Under the pieces are notes generated by a model that was not told where the DNA came from, did no database searches, and worked only from the letters and a program-made list of their open reading frames with translations. From an uncultured Butyricicoccus sp. (GTDB lineage: Bacteria; Bacillota; Clostridia; Oscillospirales; Butyricicoccaceae), in NCBI GenBank assembly GCA_904420185.1, contig CAJFUJ010000061.1:53017-117016 (forward strand): 64,000 nucleotides of DNA, given 5' to 3'. Positions 11,260 through 18,980 of this stretch are shown here, piece by piece. Made by a program: the position numbers and the translations under genes. Position 1 is the stretch's first letter, and the number at the start of each line of letters is the position of its first letter.

Positions 11260-13755
11260 TTAGTAGATGACAACCGTGGTGCGTGTTGGAATATTATAAT
11301 ATAGCCAATTGATGCCGTCGTCTAACATCCGCACGCAGCCGGCCGATACCGGGAAGCCGATGGAAGCATCCTTCAGGGTGTTGGTCCCCGGATAGTACAA
11401 CCGGGAGTGGAAAGCATAACCGGTATTGGGATAGAACCGTACAATGGGGCGGCAGGTGTAGCTGCTGGTCACCCAGGCTGTCTGCTTGTAGGTGACATAG
11501 GTCACGCCGACCGGAGTGGGGGTGCTGGATTTGCCGGTGGCGCAGGGAAATTCATGGATTAATCTCCAGTTGCCCTGCGAGCCCTCGAATACGTTGACCA
11601 TCTGCGCCGAGCGGCTGACCCAAATGAGGTATTGAGTTGGGCTAGAATACCCCTTTGCATTGACAAAAACCGTTTTTTCATCATCCGAATAGTCGGTGTT
11701 GCCCGAGCGGTATGTGGGGTTTACCTTGGCAAGAACCTCAGCCGGAGAAGGAAGATAGTGGCTGGCTGGGTAATTTTCGATTGCCACCGTAGCGCCGGCA
11801 AGAATTTTTTCATTTTCACCGGTGGTTGGATTCTGATAGGTTAAGACAAAACCAACCGTGTGCTCAAGCACCATGTTACGGGTAAAGGTGATGGGCTGGC
11901 GGTATGTAGAAGTCCGTCCTTCGCTGATTTCAAAAGCGGTATTGCCAAAGGCTGCAACCGGTTGTCCATCCAAATACCACTGTGCGCCGCATACGCGCGC
12001 TTTGTCAACGCCTTTGATGGTCGCTGTTGCAACGATTTCACCACCAGGGGCGACTTTGGGCGCTGATACGGTCACCGTCACACCGGTCAAGCCATTGTCC
12101 ACTTTGGAGTCGTCCAGGGTGTCGGCGGAAAGAGAAATTTCGCACAATTTTCCGGTGACAAAAATGGTACCAGCATGGCCGGCGCCAACAAGCGAGGTAC
12201 GTGCGCCGCCAATATCGGCAGCGCTCAGTGTACCGTCTACGGTGATATAGTTGCTGAGCGCATCTGAAGTAACGCGCAGATCTTTGATAACGGTTTGGCT
12301 ATCGGCAATGATGGTATTGCCACTGCCGCTAATGATTAGGCTATCCAGTTGCATTCCATTGAGCACAATGGTACGGTCAGATCCCGTGATTTCTACTTGT
12401 GAGGTAACGTTTCCGTTCAGCGTGACCGCACCAGTGCCGCCGCCGATGGAAACCGTGCCAAAGGAATTCCCGTTTTCATTGGATAGCACAAACGGATTAC
12501 CAGTGGTAGCAATGGTCAAGCGGTGGACCGATATGGGTTGATCACCGGTAAATACCGTCCCCATATCCTCGCCACGCAAAACCATGCGGTCGTAGGATGA
12601 AGCCAGCTGGGTAGGGGCGGTAAAGAATACCGAAACCGGGCTGTCTGTCTGGGGAGTTTCTTCGGAAACAGGAGGGTCTTCAGACGTGTCCTCGGTTCCG
12701 TCGGTGGGCGTATCAGACGGCTGCTCGGACGTGTCTTCCGTTTCGTCGGTAGGCGTATCAGACGGCTGCTCGGACGTGTCTTCCGTTTCGTCGGTAGGTG
12801 TATCAGACGGCTGCTCGGACGTGTCCTCCGTTTCGTCGGTGGGCGTATCAGACGGCTGCTCGGACGTGTCTTTGGTTCCGTCGGTGGGCGTATCAGATGT
12901 CTGCTCGGACGTGTCCTCGGTTCCGTCGGTGGGCGTATCAGACGGCTGCTCAGACGTACCATCAGTTTCATCGGTAGGCGTATGAGATAGCGTTTGATCT
13001 GGTTGCTTGTCTGTCGATTCACTGGTATCCTTGGAAACAACCTGTGCTGTGGTGGATTCTGGCGTGTCCACCTCTTCCCCTGATTTAGAAATCGATTGGG
13101 CGGGGGTTTGTGCAGTGGTCTCTTCGGTCTGTCCGTTTGAGAGGGTCAAATAAGACGGGTCCAGGATGCGGTAAATCAAGGATACAAACTCGGCGCGCGT
13201 AATACCGCGGGAGGCCTGCAAGGTGCCATCCTGGGAGCCAGAAAGAATGCCATCCCGTACTAGAACTGCTGCTGCCCGTCGTTGGGCACGGGTCAAGGTT
13301 GTGGCATCGGAAAAAGCGTTGAGGACACTCTCGTCGGGTGCGGCTTCATCCAGACCAAAGGCAGCTGTCAAAGCCGGGAAAACCTGTGCGCGGGTAACTG
13401 GCGAACTAAGGTTTAACGAACCGTCCAGCGGCAGAATGCCGAGAGAAGCAGCCTTGGAAGCGTCCTGGCTATACCACAAGCCAGCGGCCGTATTGGGATA
13501 GGAACGGTCGGTATTTTGTGCATCAAGCACACGGTTTAAAATGGCAGCCATTTGTGCACCGGTCAAGCTTCCACTCGGCAGCAAAAGGCCGTCTGATCCT
13601 TGTAAAAGCCCCTCGTCAACTGCACGGCTGAGTGCATCATAGGCCCAATGGCCGCTGGCGTCGGGAAAATCCTGAATGGAAATCGCGGCTGCCTGGCTGA
13701 TGAAAAGCGCGCCTGCGCACAGCGTGGCTAAAATGCGTTTTCGTTTGTTCTTCAC
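11260..13755 (-). CDS. SLH-domain L,D-transpeptidase with Thr/Asp/Glu-rich tandem repeats
   Basis: This 831-residue exported cell-wall enzyme has a signal peptide (basic start KNKRKR, then ATLCAGALFISQAAA). Three SLH-type modules cover about residues 27-200 and would bind secondary wall polymers. A linker (200-375) contains tandem 15-residue units such as EQPSDTPTDETEDTS. A beta-rich region follows, then a C-terminal YkuD catalytic domain with the His of YAFHSRLYYPG and the nucleophile motif SAGCVRM near residue 813. L,D-transpeptidases make 3-3 peptidoglycan cross-links or attach proteins to the wall. The repeats act as a spacer through the wall. The ribosome site is GAGGAGGGA. No other gene is in the operon. 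Confidence 0.88.
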   Translation of the reverse strand: MKNKRKRILATLCAGALFISQAAAISIQDFPDASGHWAYDALSRAVDEGLLQGSDGLLLPSGSLTGAQMAAILNRVLDAQNTDRSYPNTAAGLWYSQDASKAASLGILPLDGSLNLSSPVTRAQVFPALTAAFGLDEAAPDESVLNAFSDATTLTRAQRRAAAVLVRDGILSGSQDGTLQASRGITRAEFVSLIYRILDPSYLTLSNGQTEETTAQTPAQSISKSGEEVDTPESTTAQVVSKDTSESTDKQPDQTLSHTPTDETDGTSEQPSDTPTDGTEDTSEQTSDTPTDGTKDTSEQPSDTPTDETEDTSEQPSDTPTDETEDTSEQPSDTPTDETEDTSEQPSDTPTDGTEDTSEDPPVSEETPQTDSPVSVFFTAPTQLASSYDRMVLRGEDMGTVFTGDQPISVHRLTIATTGNPFVLSNENGNSFGTVSIGGGTGAVTLNGNVTSQVEITGSDRTIVLNGMQLDSLIISGSGNTIIADSQTVIKDLRVTSDALSNYITVDGTLSAADIGGARTSLVGAGHAGTIFVTGKLCEISLSADTLDDSKVDNGLTGVTVTVSAPKVAPGGEIVATATIKGVDKARVCGAQWYLDGQPVAAFGNTAFEISEGRTSTYRQPITFTRNMVLEHTVGFVLTYQNPTTGENEKILAGATVAIENYPASHYLPSPAEVLAKVNPTYRSGNTDYSDDEKTVFVNAKGYSSPTQYLIWVSRSAQMVNVFEGSQGNWRLIHEFPCATGKSSTPTPVGVTYVTYKQTAWVTSSYTCRPIVRFYPNTGYAFHSRLYYPGTNTLKDASIGFPVSAGCVRMLDDGINWLYYNIPTRTTVVIY
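12670..12985 (-). repeat. 45-bp tandem repeats encoding Thr/Asp/Glu-rich units
   Basis: About seven 45-bp units, the central ones nearly identical (for example the segments starting near 12721, 12766 and 12811), encode 15-residue units within the L,D-transpeptidase linker. End units have diverged more. The near-identity of the middle copies suggests recent expansion by slippage or recombination. Confidence 0.9.
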
Positions 13756-13976
13756 GTGATGTCCCTCCTCTTCATTCAGATTCCAAAGACATGGAATCTA
13801 TCCAAGATTATCGTATCGGATAGAAGAGGTAAAGTCAAATGATAATTTGGTAAAAATATAGAATATTTGCGTCTTTTTGTCGCAATTTTTTTGATTTCCG
13901 GCCAATTCCCGGTAAAAATAAAAATTTCCAAACATAAAGCCGGTTTTCCCAAAAAAAATAGGGAAAACTGGATGCG

Positions 13977-14005
13977 TTGACAGCCGTTTTGGAACGTGGT
14001 ACACT
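13977..14005 (+). promoter_or_regulatory. Promoter of the Cys-rich microprotein and SDR genes
   Basis: TTGACA (13977-13982), 17-bp spacer, TACACT (14000-14005), 21 bp before the microprotein ATG. The rest of the 13756-14026 spacer is AT-rich and shows no gene. Confidence 0.8.
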
Positions 14006-14026
14006 AAAAATAAAAAGGGCAGAAAA

Positions 14027-14170
14027 ATGATTGATTTTTTGATTGTCAGCCTAATTTTGGCGGCTGTGATTTTATGTGTTCGATATTTGCACCGGCAGGC
14101 ACGCAGCGGTAAGGGCTGCTGTGGTCACTGCACAGGTTGCAGTCATGCTTGCAAAAAGGAGGAAAAATGA
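14027..14170 (+). CDS. FeoB-associated-type Cys-rich membrane microprotein
   Basis: A 47-residue ORF below usual length cut-offs. It has one N-terminal membrane helix (MIDFLIVSLILAAVILCV), a basic turn (RYLHRQARSGK) and a cytoplasmic cysteine cluster GCCGHCTGCSHACKK. This layout, with the GKxC start of the cluster, is that of the FeoB-associated Cys-rich membrane proteins (PF12669). Those usually follow feoA/feoB; none is here. Its stop overlaps the next ATG (ATGA), and its last codons carry that gene's ribosome site (AAGGAGG), so the two are tightly coupled. A role in metal or redox handling is inferred only. Confidence 0.75.
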   Translation: MIDFLIVSLILAAVILCVRYLHRQARSGKGCCGHCTGCSHACKKEEK

Positions 14171-14925
14171 GAGCAATCATTACAGGCGCTTCGTCCGGTA
14201 TTGGACGGGATATGGCCCGCCTGCTTGCTGCAAGAGGCTATGATTTAACGCTGGTCGCCCGACGAAAAGACCGTTTGCACGCCTTGGCAAAAGAGCTTCC
14301 AGTAAACTGTCAGATTCTTTCAGCCGATCTTTCGAATGTGCGCGAATGCCGTTTGGTGTATGAAGCCGCCCGCGGGAAAGATGTAGAAATTTTGGTGAAC
14401 AACGCGGGCTTTGGCTTGTTTGGAAATTTTTTGGAAACCAATTTAGACACCGAACTGCGTATGATCCAGACCAATATTGTGGCAGTCCATGTGCTTACGA
14501 AACTATTTTTGCGTGACTTCCAGGACAAAGGCGAAGGATATATTTTGAATGTATCTTCTTCGGCTGGATTTATGGCTGGCCCACTGATGGCTACCTACTA
14601 TGCGAGCAAAAATTATGTGCTACGATTGACCCAAGCCATTCGTGAAGAACTGCGCCAGCAAGGCAGCGGCGTACAGATCGCTGCACTTTGTCCAGGACCG
14701 GTAGAAACTGAATTCAATCGGGTAGCTGACGTGCGTTTTTCCATTGGTGGATTGCCAAGCGAACAAGTTGCACAATGCGCAATTGATGGCCTTTTTTCCG
14801 GAAAAGGCATTATTGTACCCGGTTTTGGTATGAAAATGGCGCTTGCAGTCCGCCGCTTGGCGCCTGAAAGTTTGGTAACCCGGGTAGCTTATCATATTCA
14901 GCATCGCAAAGGAAGCGCCAAATAA
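14167..14925 (+). CDS. Short-chain dehydrogenase/reductase (SDR)
   Basis: A 252-residue classical SDR. The NAD(P)-binding motif is GASSGIG near residue 7, NNAGFG follows near 79, and the catalytic Ser (NVSSSAGF) and YxxxK (YYASK) are present. It resembles the DltE/YqjQ-type short-chain oxidoreductases; the substrate is unknown. The start is set at 14167 because AAGGAGG lies 5 nt upstream and it overlaps the stop of the Cys-rich microprotein. The in-frame ATG at 14137 falls inside that upstream gene and has no ribosome site. It ends before a strong bidirectional terminator. Confidence 0.88.
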   Translation: MRAIITGASSGIGRDMARLLAARGYDLTLVARRKDRLHALAKELPVNCQILSADLSNVRECRLVYEAARGKDVEILVNNAGFGLFGNFLETNLDTELRMIQTNIVAVHVLTKLFLRDFQDKGEGYILNVSSSAGFMAGPLMATYYASKNYVLRLTQAIREELRQQGSGVQIAALCPGPVETEFNRVADVRFSIGGLPSEQVAQCAIDGLFSGKGIIVPGFGMKMALAVRRLAPESLVTRVAYHIQHRKGSAK

Positions 14926-14943
14926 AACCTTATGGTGATTCTA

Positions 14944-14983
14944 AAAATCCCGTAAGAGGTATTGACCTCTTACGGGATTTTTC
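14944..14983. terminator. Bidirectional terminator between the SDR gene and rnhA
   Basis: A 17-bp perfect stem (14944-14960 with 14965-14981) and 4-nt loop, with T-runs in both directions. It ends the SDR transcript and the leftward rnhA transcript. Confidence 0.9.
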
Positions 14984-14987
14984 ATGT

Positions 14988-15431
14988 TCAGAATGATCTA
15001 TATTTTTTCCATTCAGAAACAGCGAGTTCATCACAACGGTTGTTATAAGGGTTATCCGCATGCCCCTTAACCCAGTGAAAGGTAACTGTGTGACGGTCTA
15101 GAAGGCTAAGCAAGCGATCCCATAGTTCTGGGTTTTTGGCAGGTGTTTTATCGGCTTTTTTCCAACCGCGCGCCTTCCAACTTTTGGCCCATCCCTTGGT
15201 GATCCCATCGATGACGTATTTAGAATCCGAATAGAGCGCGACCTGACAAGGCTCTTTGAGCAGTTCAAGGGCCGAAATCACGCCTAGCAACTCCATCTTA
15301 TTGTTGGTGGTGTGCGGGTCTCCACCAGAAATTTCTTTTTCATGGGGGCCATATTGCAAAATTGCACCCCAACCGCCTGGTCCAGGATTGCCTGAACAAG
15401 CGCCGTCGGTATAAATGGTAACTTGCTTCAC
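14988..15431 (-). CDS. rnhA: Ribonuclease HI
   Basis: A 147-residue enzyme that cleaves the RNA strand of RNA-DNA hybrids. The active-site carboxylates are visible: Asp in [14 protein letters not shown] (residue 9), Glu in NKMELLGV, Asp in YSDSKYV and Asp in NRCDELA. The His of [12 protein letters not shown] is also present. The length and the basic protrusion ([17 protein letters not shown]) match the Escherichia coli type. The ribosome site is GGAGG upstream. It is probably transcribed with, or just after, the ArsC-like gene to its right. Confidence 0.95.
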   Translation of the reverse strand: MKQVTIYTDGACSGNPGPGGWGAILQYGPHEKEISGGDPHTTNNKMELLGVISALELLKEPCQVALYSDSKYVIDGITKGWAKSWKARGWKKADKTPAKNPELWDRLLSLLDRHTVTFHWVKGHADNPYNNRCDELAVSEWKKYRSF

Positions 15432-15481
15432 AGCTTCCTCCTTTTTGATTTATACAGAGTTTCCACAAAGTTATGCACAGA

Positions 15482-15817
15482 TTATACCCAGGTAGCCCAG
15501 ATATCTGGACAATAGCCGACTGTGGCCTGTTTGCCGTTGCGAACAATCGGGGTGCGCAACAGCTTGGGATTTTCTAGCAGGCAGTCGATTTGCGCTTGTT
15601 CATCCGCCAGATAGCGCAATTCGATCGCCTCTTTGGCCTTAGAATCAATTAGCAGTTCAAAGCCACCCAGTGCCCGGCGGACCGAATCGAATTCGCCGCG
15701 CGACATTCCATATTCAATCAAATTGACCGATTGAAAGCGAATCCCTCTTTCCTTAAACCAGCGCTCCGCTTTTTTTGTGTCAAAACATTTATTTTTCCCA
15801 AAGATTTGAATATTCAT
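15482..15817 (-). CDS. ArsC/Spx-family thioredoxin-fold protein
   Basis: A 111-residue protein of the ArsC/Spx superfamily: starts MNIQIFGKNKCFDTKKAERW, then RTPIVRNGKQATVGY, where the conserved Arg of RTP (or RPI) lies. Only one cysteine is present in the active-site turn (KCFDT), so it is not a CxxC type like Spx. The ATG at 15817 is preferred because GAGG lies 7 nt upstream; an in-frame TTG four codons earlier is less likely. Function as arsenate reductase is not implied. A second family member lies at 41401-41754. Confidence 0.8.
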   Translation of the reverse strand: MNIQIFGKNKCFDTKKAERWFKERGIRFQSVNLIEYGMSRGEFDSVRRALGGFELLIDSKAKEAIELRYLADEQAQIDCLLENPKLLRTPIVRNGKQATVGYCPDIWATWV

Positions 15818-16010
15818 TTTTGACCTCAACTTTCTTCCTAGCGATCAGGATACTCTATTATTTGGAAAGCAGCAAGTCATTTTTCGGATACATAAAATAC
15901 GCGAAAAAAGCATTTTGATGTCATACAATATCCTGTATAGAATAAAATAAAAATATTGTTTTTGTAGGTAAGGTACAAATAAAAATAAGAAAAAATATGC
16001 AAAATGTACA

Positions 16011-16039
16011 TTGAAAAAGCATAGGCTTTTTCCTATAAT
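16011..16039 (+). promoter_or_regulatory. Promoter of the leader RNA and zinc-ribbon microprotein
   Basis: TTGAAA (16011-16016), 17-bp spacer, TATAAT (16034-16039), with an A-rich upstream stretch like an UP element. Transcription would start near 16046, about 170 nt before the coding region. The region 15830-16010 is AT-rich with no gene seen. Confidence 0.75.
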
Positions 16040-16045
16040 AGAATC

Positions 16046-16166
16046 AGAAGATGAAACCGATTTCAGTATGATGCAAAGTATCTTATAAAGAATATAATGT
16101 GCTTGTATCGTGATGCAATGGATTCTGTAACTCTTTTCTTTCCAGATTATGCACATTATATTTTTT
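16046..16166 (+). ncRNA. Possible terminator-ended leader RNA
   Basis: From the promoter's predicted start to a 12-bp perfect stem (16091-16102 with 16151-16162) followed by a U-run (16161-16166). The 48-nt loop contains a smaller imperfect hairpin. It may be an attenuator for the downstream microprotein or a separate RNA of about 120 nt. It matches no riboswitch class I recognise. Confidence 0.4.
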
Positions 16167-16217
16167 AACTGTGCTGTAGCCCGTGTTGGGAAGCATCAAG
16201 AGAGGAGAGATTGTAGA

Positions 16218-16427
16218 ATGCTATCAGAAGTAAAATTTCGATGCGGCCACACAGGGATGATGGACCTGACAGGACAGGCCGAAGAACGCGCCAAAAAAGT
16301 CCGGTGGTATGCAAAGCATGTAATTTGCCCCGACTGCCGGTTGAGCGCCGCAATGAACAAATGGGATACACTCCGGAAAGAATCTGCTTTCTCTCCGGAA
16401 GCTGTACCGGTTTTTGTACAAGATTAA
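16218..16427 (+). CDS. Zinc-ribbon-like microprotein, unknown function
   Basis: A 69-residue protein beginning MLSEVKFRCGHTGMMDLTG, with Cys-Gly-His at residues 9-11 and CPDC near 40, a possible four-ligand zinc knuckle. Between them is a basic helix (EERAKKVRWYAKHV). The start is set at 16218 behind AGAGGAGAG; the earlier in-frame ATG at 16149 lies within the leader hairpin and has no ribosome site. I do not recognise a named family beyond generic zinc-ribbon proteins. It is preceded by a structured leader and followed by hairpins at 16467-16500 and 16542-16570. Confidence 0.65.
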   Translation: MLSEVKFRCGHTGMMDLTGQAEERAKKVRWYAKHVICPDCRLSAAMNKWDTLRKESAFSPEAVPVFVQD

Positions 16428-16466
16428 CAACCAATGGTAATGTGTTGCCCTCCCCCTTTCCGAAAA

Positions 16467-16500
16467 GCAGCCGCTGGGGAGTTCGTTCTCCAGCGGCTGC
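16467..16500. repeat. GC-rich hairpin after the zinc-ribbon gene
   Basis: GCAGCCGCTGG (16467-16477) pairs with CCAGCGGCTGC (16490-16500). No U-run follows directly, so it may protect the 3' end rather than terminate. Confidence 0.5.
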
Positions 16501-16541
16501 GATCCCCAGCATCATTGGTCAAATGATCGGTAAACAATACG

Positions 16542-16570
16542 AAAAAATCCGCCAAAAAGGCGGATTTTTT
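16542..16570. terminator. Bidirectional terminator
   Basis: AAAAAATCCGCC (16542-16553) pairs with GGCGGATTTTTT (16559-16570). It lies between the convergent zinc-ribbon gene and the secG operon and works in both directions. Confidence 0.88.
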
Positions 16571-16793
16571 ATCGGCTGAGTGCACCGAAAATCATACAGA
16601 TCACCAAAAATACCGCGGCAAGGATTGCGCACAATCGTGCCAAACGACTATATTTTTCTCGATCTGTTGCGGCATGTTCGGAACCCTTACGCTCCACCTC
16701 GCCGTCTTTCATGCCGGTTCGTATCTGGAAAAACGCAGTCAACACTGCGCAAACGCCAAATAAAAGAAGCGTCAGATATTGCAGTGCGCGCAT
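16569..16793 (-). CDS. Small two-helix membrane protein, unknown function
   Basis: A 74-residue protein with two hydrophobic segments (LQYLTLLLFGVCAVLTAFF and ARLCAILAAVFLVICMIFG) flanking a charged central stretch (RTGMKDGEVERKGSEHAATD). Its ATG lies 2 bases after the secG stop, so it is coupled to secG. The ribosome site would lie within the secG end and is weak. No family is recognised. The SecG linkage suggests a membrane role but does not prove one. Confidence 0.65.
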   Translation of the reverse strand: MRALQYLTLLLFGVCAVLTAFFQIRTGMKDGEVERKGSEHAATDREKYSRLARLCAILAAVFLVICMIFGALSR

Positions 16794-16795
16794 GT

Positions 16796-17032
16796 TTATA
16801 GCAGGTTGAGTGCGACAGCCAAAATCACGAACAGAATGCTTACGCCCGCTGTAACCCGGTTGAGCGTGGACTGCATTCCGTGCGCCTTTTTGGAACCAAA
16901 GAAGGTCTCAGCGCCGCCGGCAATGGTGCCAGACAGACCCTGAGAAGTACCCTCCTGCAACAGGATGGTGACAATCAAAAACAGGCAGGCCAGTACTTCC
17001 ACAATACTCATAACGATGTGAAGGGTATCCAT
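16796..17032 (-). CDS. secG: Protein translocase subunit SecG
   Basis: A 78-residue membrane protein with two helices (VEVLACLFLIVTILLQ and GVSILFVILAVALNLL). The conserved loop between them reads QEGTSQGLSGTIAGGAETFF, the SecG hallmark. SecG supports the SecYEG preprotein channel. The ribosome site GGAGG is upstream and a good promoter lies at 17122-17150. In many Firmicutes secG is followed by rnr; here RNase R is 45 kb away. Confidence 0.95.
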   Translation of the reverse strand: MDTLHIVMSIVEVLACLFLIVTILLQEGTSQGLSGTIAGGAETFFGSKKAHGMQSTLNRVTAGVSILFVILAVALNLL

Positions 17033-17121
17033 AGCTTTTTCAAACCTCCGCTTCTTTAAAAAATTGCTTTATTTTAGATTCTCTGGCCAGAGCCAGGATA
17101 AACATTGTGTGCGTACACATT

Positions 17122-17150
17122 ATCATAGCATATGTGTATCAAGATTGCAA
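17122..17150 (-). promoter_or_regulatory. secG promoter
   Basis: On the minus strand, TTGCAA (17150-17145), 17-bp spacer, TATGAT (17127-17122). Confidence 0.7.
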
Positions 17151-17196
17151 GCAATTTTCAGATAAAATCATCAGCAAAACCAAAGAATCCAGCAGT

Positions 17197-17715
17197 TTAT
17201 ACCAGGTTTTTGATTAGGTCACGCAGCGGACCGCCCATGCGGTTGACATAAATTTTGTGCCGATCCAAATCGACCAGCGCAACACGTAGCGATGACCAGC
17301 CTGACGACTTGGGTGCATGATACCGCAGCTCATTGGCTTTATTTTTGAGCTTTTTGGCTACCACTGGATCGACTTGGCCGGATACAAAAATCAGGCTGAC
17401 CATGGAAAATTCATGCATGGGGTCGGCTGGAACGATTTCTTTTTGCACATCGCAAGCAAATTGCCACCATTCCTCCAACGCCGGAAGATCCATCATGGGC
17501 ACCGCGTAGATCATCCGAAACTCATGGCAGTGGGTCACCTGCTTGGTAGGCATCAGACCCATAAGCTTTTTCTTTTCAGAGGTGGAAAATTCGGCGGAAA
17601 GCGCCGCAACCCGGCCGTTGTGCTCGATCATGCGCGCGCACGAAAACTGCTTAGGCAGTGTACGCTCCACTTGGTTGCAAAATTCGACAAAAGTTTCAGA
17701 AAAGTTGGGAATCAT
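17197..17715 (-). CDS. Conserved hypothetical protein, unknown function
   Basis: A 172-residue soluble protein with no signal peptide or membrane helix. It starts MIPNFSETFVEFCNQVERTL and has a compact mix of predicted strands and helices; no catalytic motif is visible. It is 11 bp downstream of the nucleotidyltransferase gene, on the same strand, so the two are very likely co-transcribed and may share a pathway. The ribosome site is GGAGC in the spacer. I do not recognise a family. Confidence 0.7.
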   Translation of the reverse strand: MIPNFSETFVEFCNQVERTLPKQFSCARMIEHNGRVAALSAEFSTSEKKKLMGLMPTKQVTHCHEFRMIYAVPMMDLPALEEWWQFACDVQKEIVPADPMHEFSMVSLIFVSGQVDPVVAKKLKNKANELRYHAPKSSGWSSLRVALVDLDRHKIYVNRMGGPLRDLIKNLV

Positions 17716-17726
17716 GGCGTTGCTCC

Positions 17727-18638
17727 TTACAGATCGGCGGGATATTGGTCGGAAAGCGCCGCAAGTGCAGCCTGTACGGTGGGCTTGTCCGCCTGATAGG
17801 TCACACCGAACCAGCGCGCACTGGTTGTGAGCAGGCGGGCAGTGGCTTTGCCCTGCACAATCAAGGCATCTACGGCAGAAGGCAGATAAAATTCGGCTTT
17901 TTCTGGATTTTTAGGCAGTGTTTCAGAAAAAAAGCTGCGTAACATCCCGGTCAGTTCGGAACAAAACGAGGGTGTGAACCCCCAGAGGTTCATGGAAACA
18001 GGGGTGCCTTCTGGGATCATCCCTCCGTCCACCCCATTTTCTTCAAAATGGATGCGTCCGTCGGCTTGGCGCGCAATCGCGGTGCGCTCTACGATCGAGG
18101 AGAGATAGCCCTGCGCATCGGCGGTGCATACGCCGCGGGAAACCGAGCCGTTGTCGGTCAGGGTATTTTCCACCTGGTAGCCCACCATGCAGTAGCGGTA
18201 TTTGTCATCGTCTACTGTACAGCTCAAAAAATCAAACATTTTTTGAAATGCATCTGCGCCATAAAAATCGTCGGCATTGATCACGGCAAATGGCACATCC
18301 AGCTGTCCGCCCGCGCACCAAACCGCATGACCGGTCCCAAGTGGCTTGACTCGTCCAGATGGAGCGGTCAGACCGTCTGGCAGGTTGTCCAGTGTCTGGT
18401 AGGCATATTCCACTTGCATATAGCGGCGGGCCTTTTGCCCAACAGATTGCTCAAAGGCCTCGGTCAGTTCGGGCTTGATGATGAAGATTACCCGGGAAAA
18501 ACCGGCGCGATATGCGTCATAAATAGAATAATCTAGGATAATTTGGCCATTTGGACCGAGCGGGTCGATCTGTTTGAGTCCGCCATAGCGGGAACCCATG
18601 CCAGCAGCCATGACAACGAGCGCCGGAATATTTTTCAT
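17727..18638 (-). CDS. Sugar-type nucleotidyltransferase family protein
   Basis: A 303-residue Rossmann-like nucleotidyltransferase: VVMAAGMGSRYGGLKQ at residues 8-23 is the GxGxR-type nucleotide-binding loop, PLGTGHAVWCA follows near 107, and NADDFYG near 130 holds the metal-binding Asp pair. Enzymes of this family join NTP and sugar phosphates to make activated sugars or sugar alcohols; the substrate is unknown. The start at 18638 is chosen because GGAGG lies 8 nt upstream. The longer frame has no ribosome site. It forms an operon with the unknown gene at 17197-17715. Confidence 0.82.
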   Translation of the reverse strand: MKNIPALVVMAAGMGSRYGGLKQIDPLGPNGQIILDYSIYDAYRAGFSRVIFIIKPELTEAFEQSVGQKARRYMQVEYAYQTLDNLPDGLTAPSGRVKPLGTGHAVWCAGGQLDVPFAVINADDFYGADAFQKMFDFLSCTVDDDKYRYCMVGYQVENTLTDNGSVSRGVCTADAQGYLSSIVERTAIARQADGRIHFEENGVDGGMIPEGTPVSMNLWGFTPSFCSELTGMLRSFFSETLPKNPEKAEFYLPSAVDALIVQGKATARLLTTSARWFGVTYQADKPTVQAALAALSDQYPADL

Positions 18639-18872
18639 AGGAAGTTCCTCCAATTCAGGTGTAATACAAATGCAGGTGTGATCAAATCCTAAAAATGATA
18701 CATTGCTGAAATAAGCAAAGGAGCGTTTTGTCTTTGCTGCTATTATAATCGATTTTACCGGTTCTGACAAGCATTGTACCAGCAAAATGCAATAAAGCAG
18801 GGGTCTTTGTCAACTGGTTTTGGATAAAACAATGAAAATGTAGCAGGTCCGCCTATGCACAAAGGGTTGGTG

Positions 18873-18902
18873 TTGTCAAATCCGCGCAAGCGATGGTAAA
18901 AT
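18873..18902 (+). promoter_or_regulatory. pyk promoter
   Basis: TTGTCA (18873-18878), 18-bp spacer, TAAAAT (18897-18902), giving a leader of about 70 nt. The rest of the 18639-18872 spacer shows no gene or clear RNA structure. Confidence 0.6.
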
Positions 18903-18980
18903 AAGATGAATAGCGTATTCGATAAAAGCAAAATTTATATTTTGCAGGTTTCAAGTTGTGAAGTGAGGTATGGAGTAACA

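Noticed and set aside
12686..12985. A 99-residue rightward frame of repeated SSVSSVGVSDGCSDV units
   Set aside because: It is the antisense of the L,D-transpeptidase repeats; the real protein is on the minus strand.
15482..15817. Annotation as Spx or arsenate reductase by name
   Set aside because: Only one cysteine is present in the turn and no ars genes are nearby, so only the superfamily is supported.
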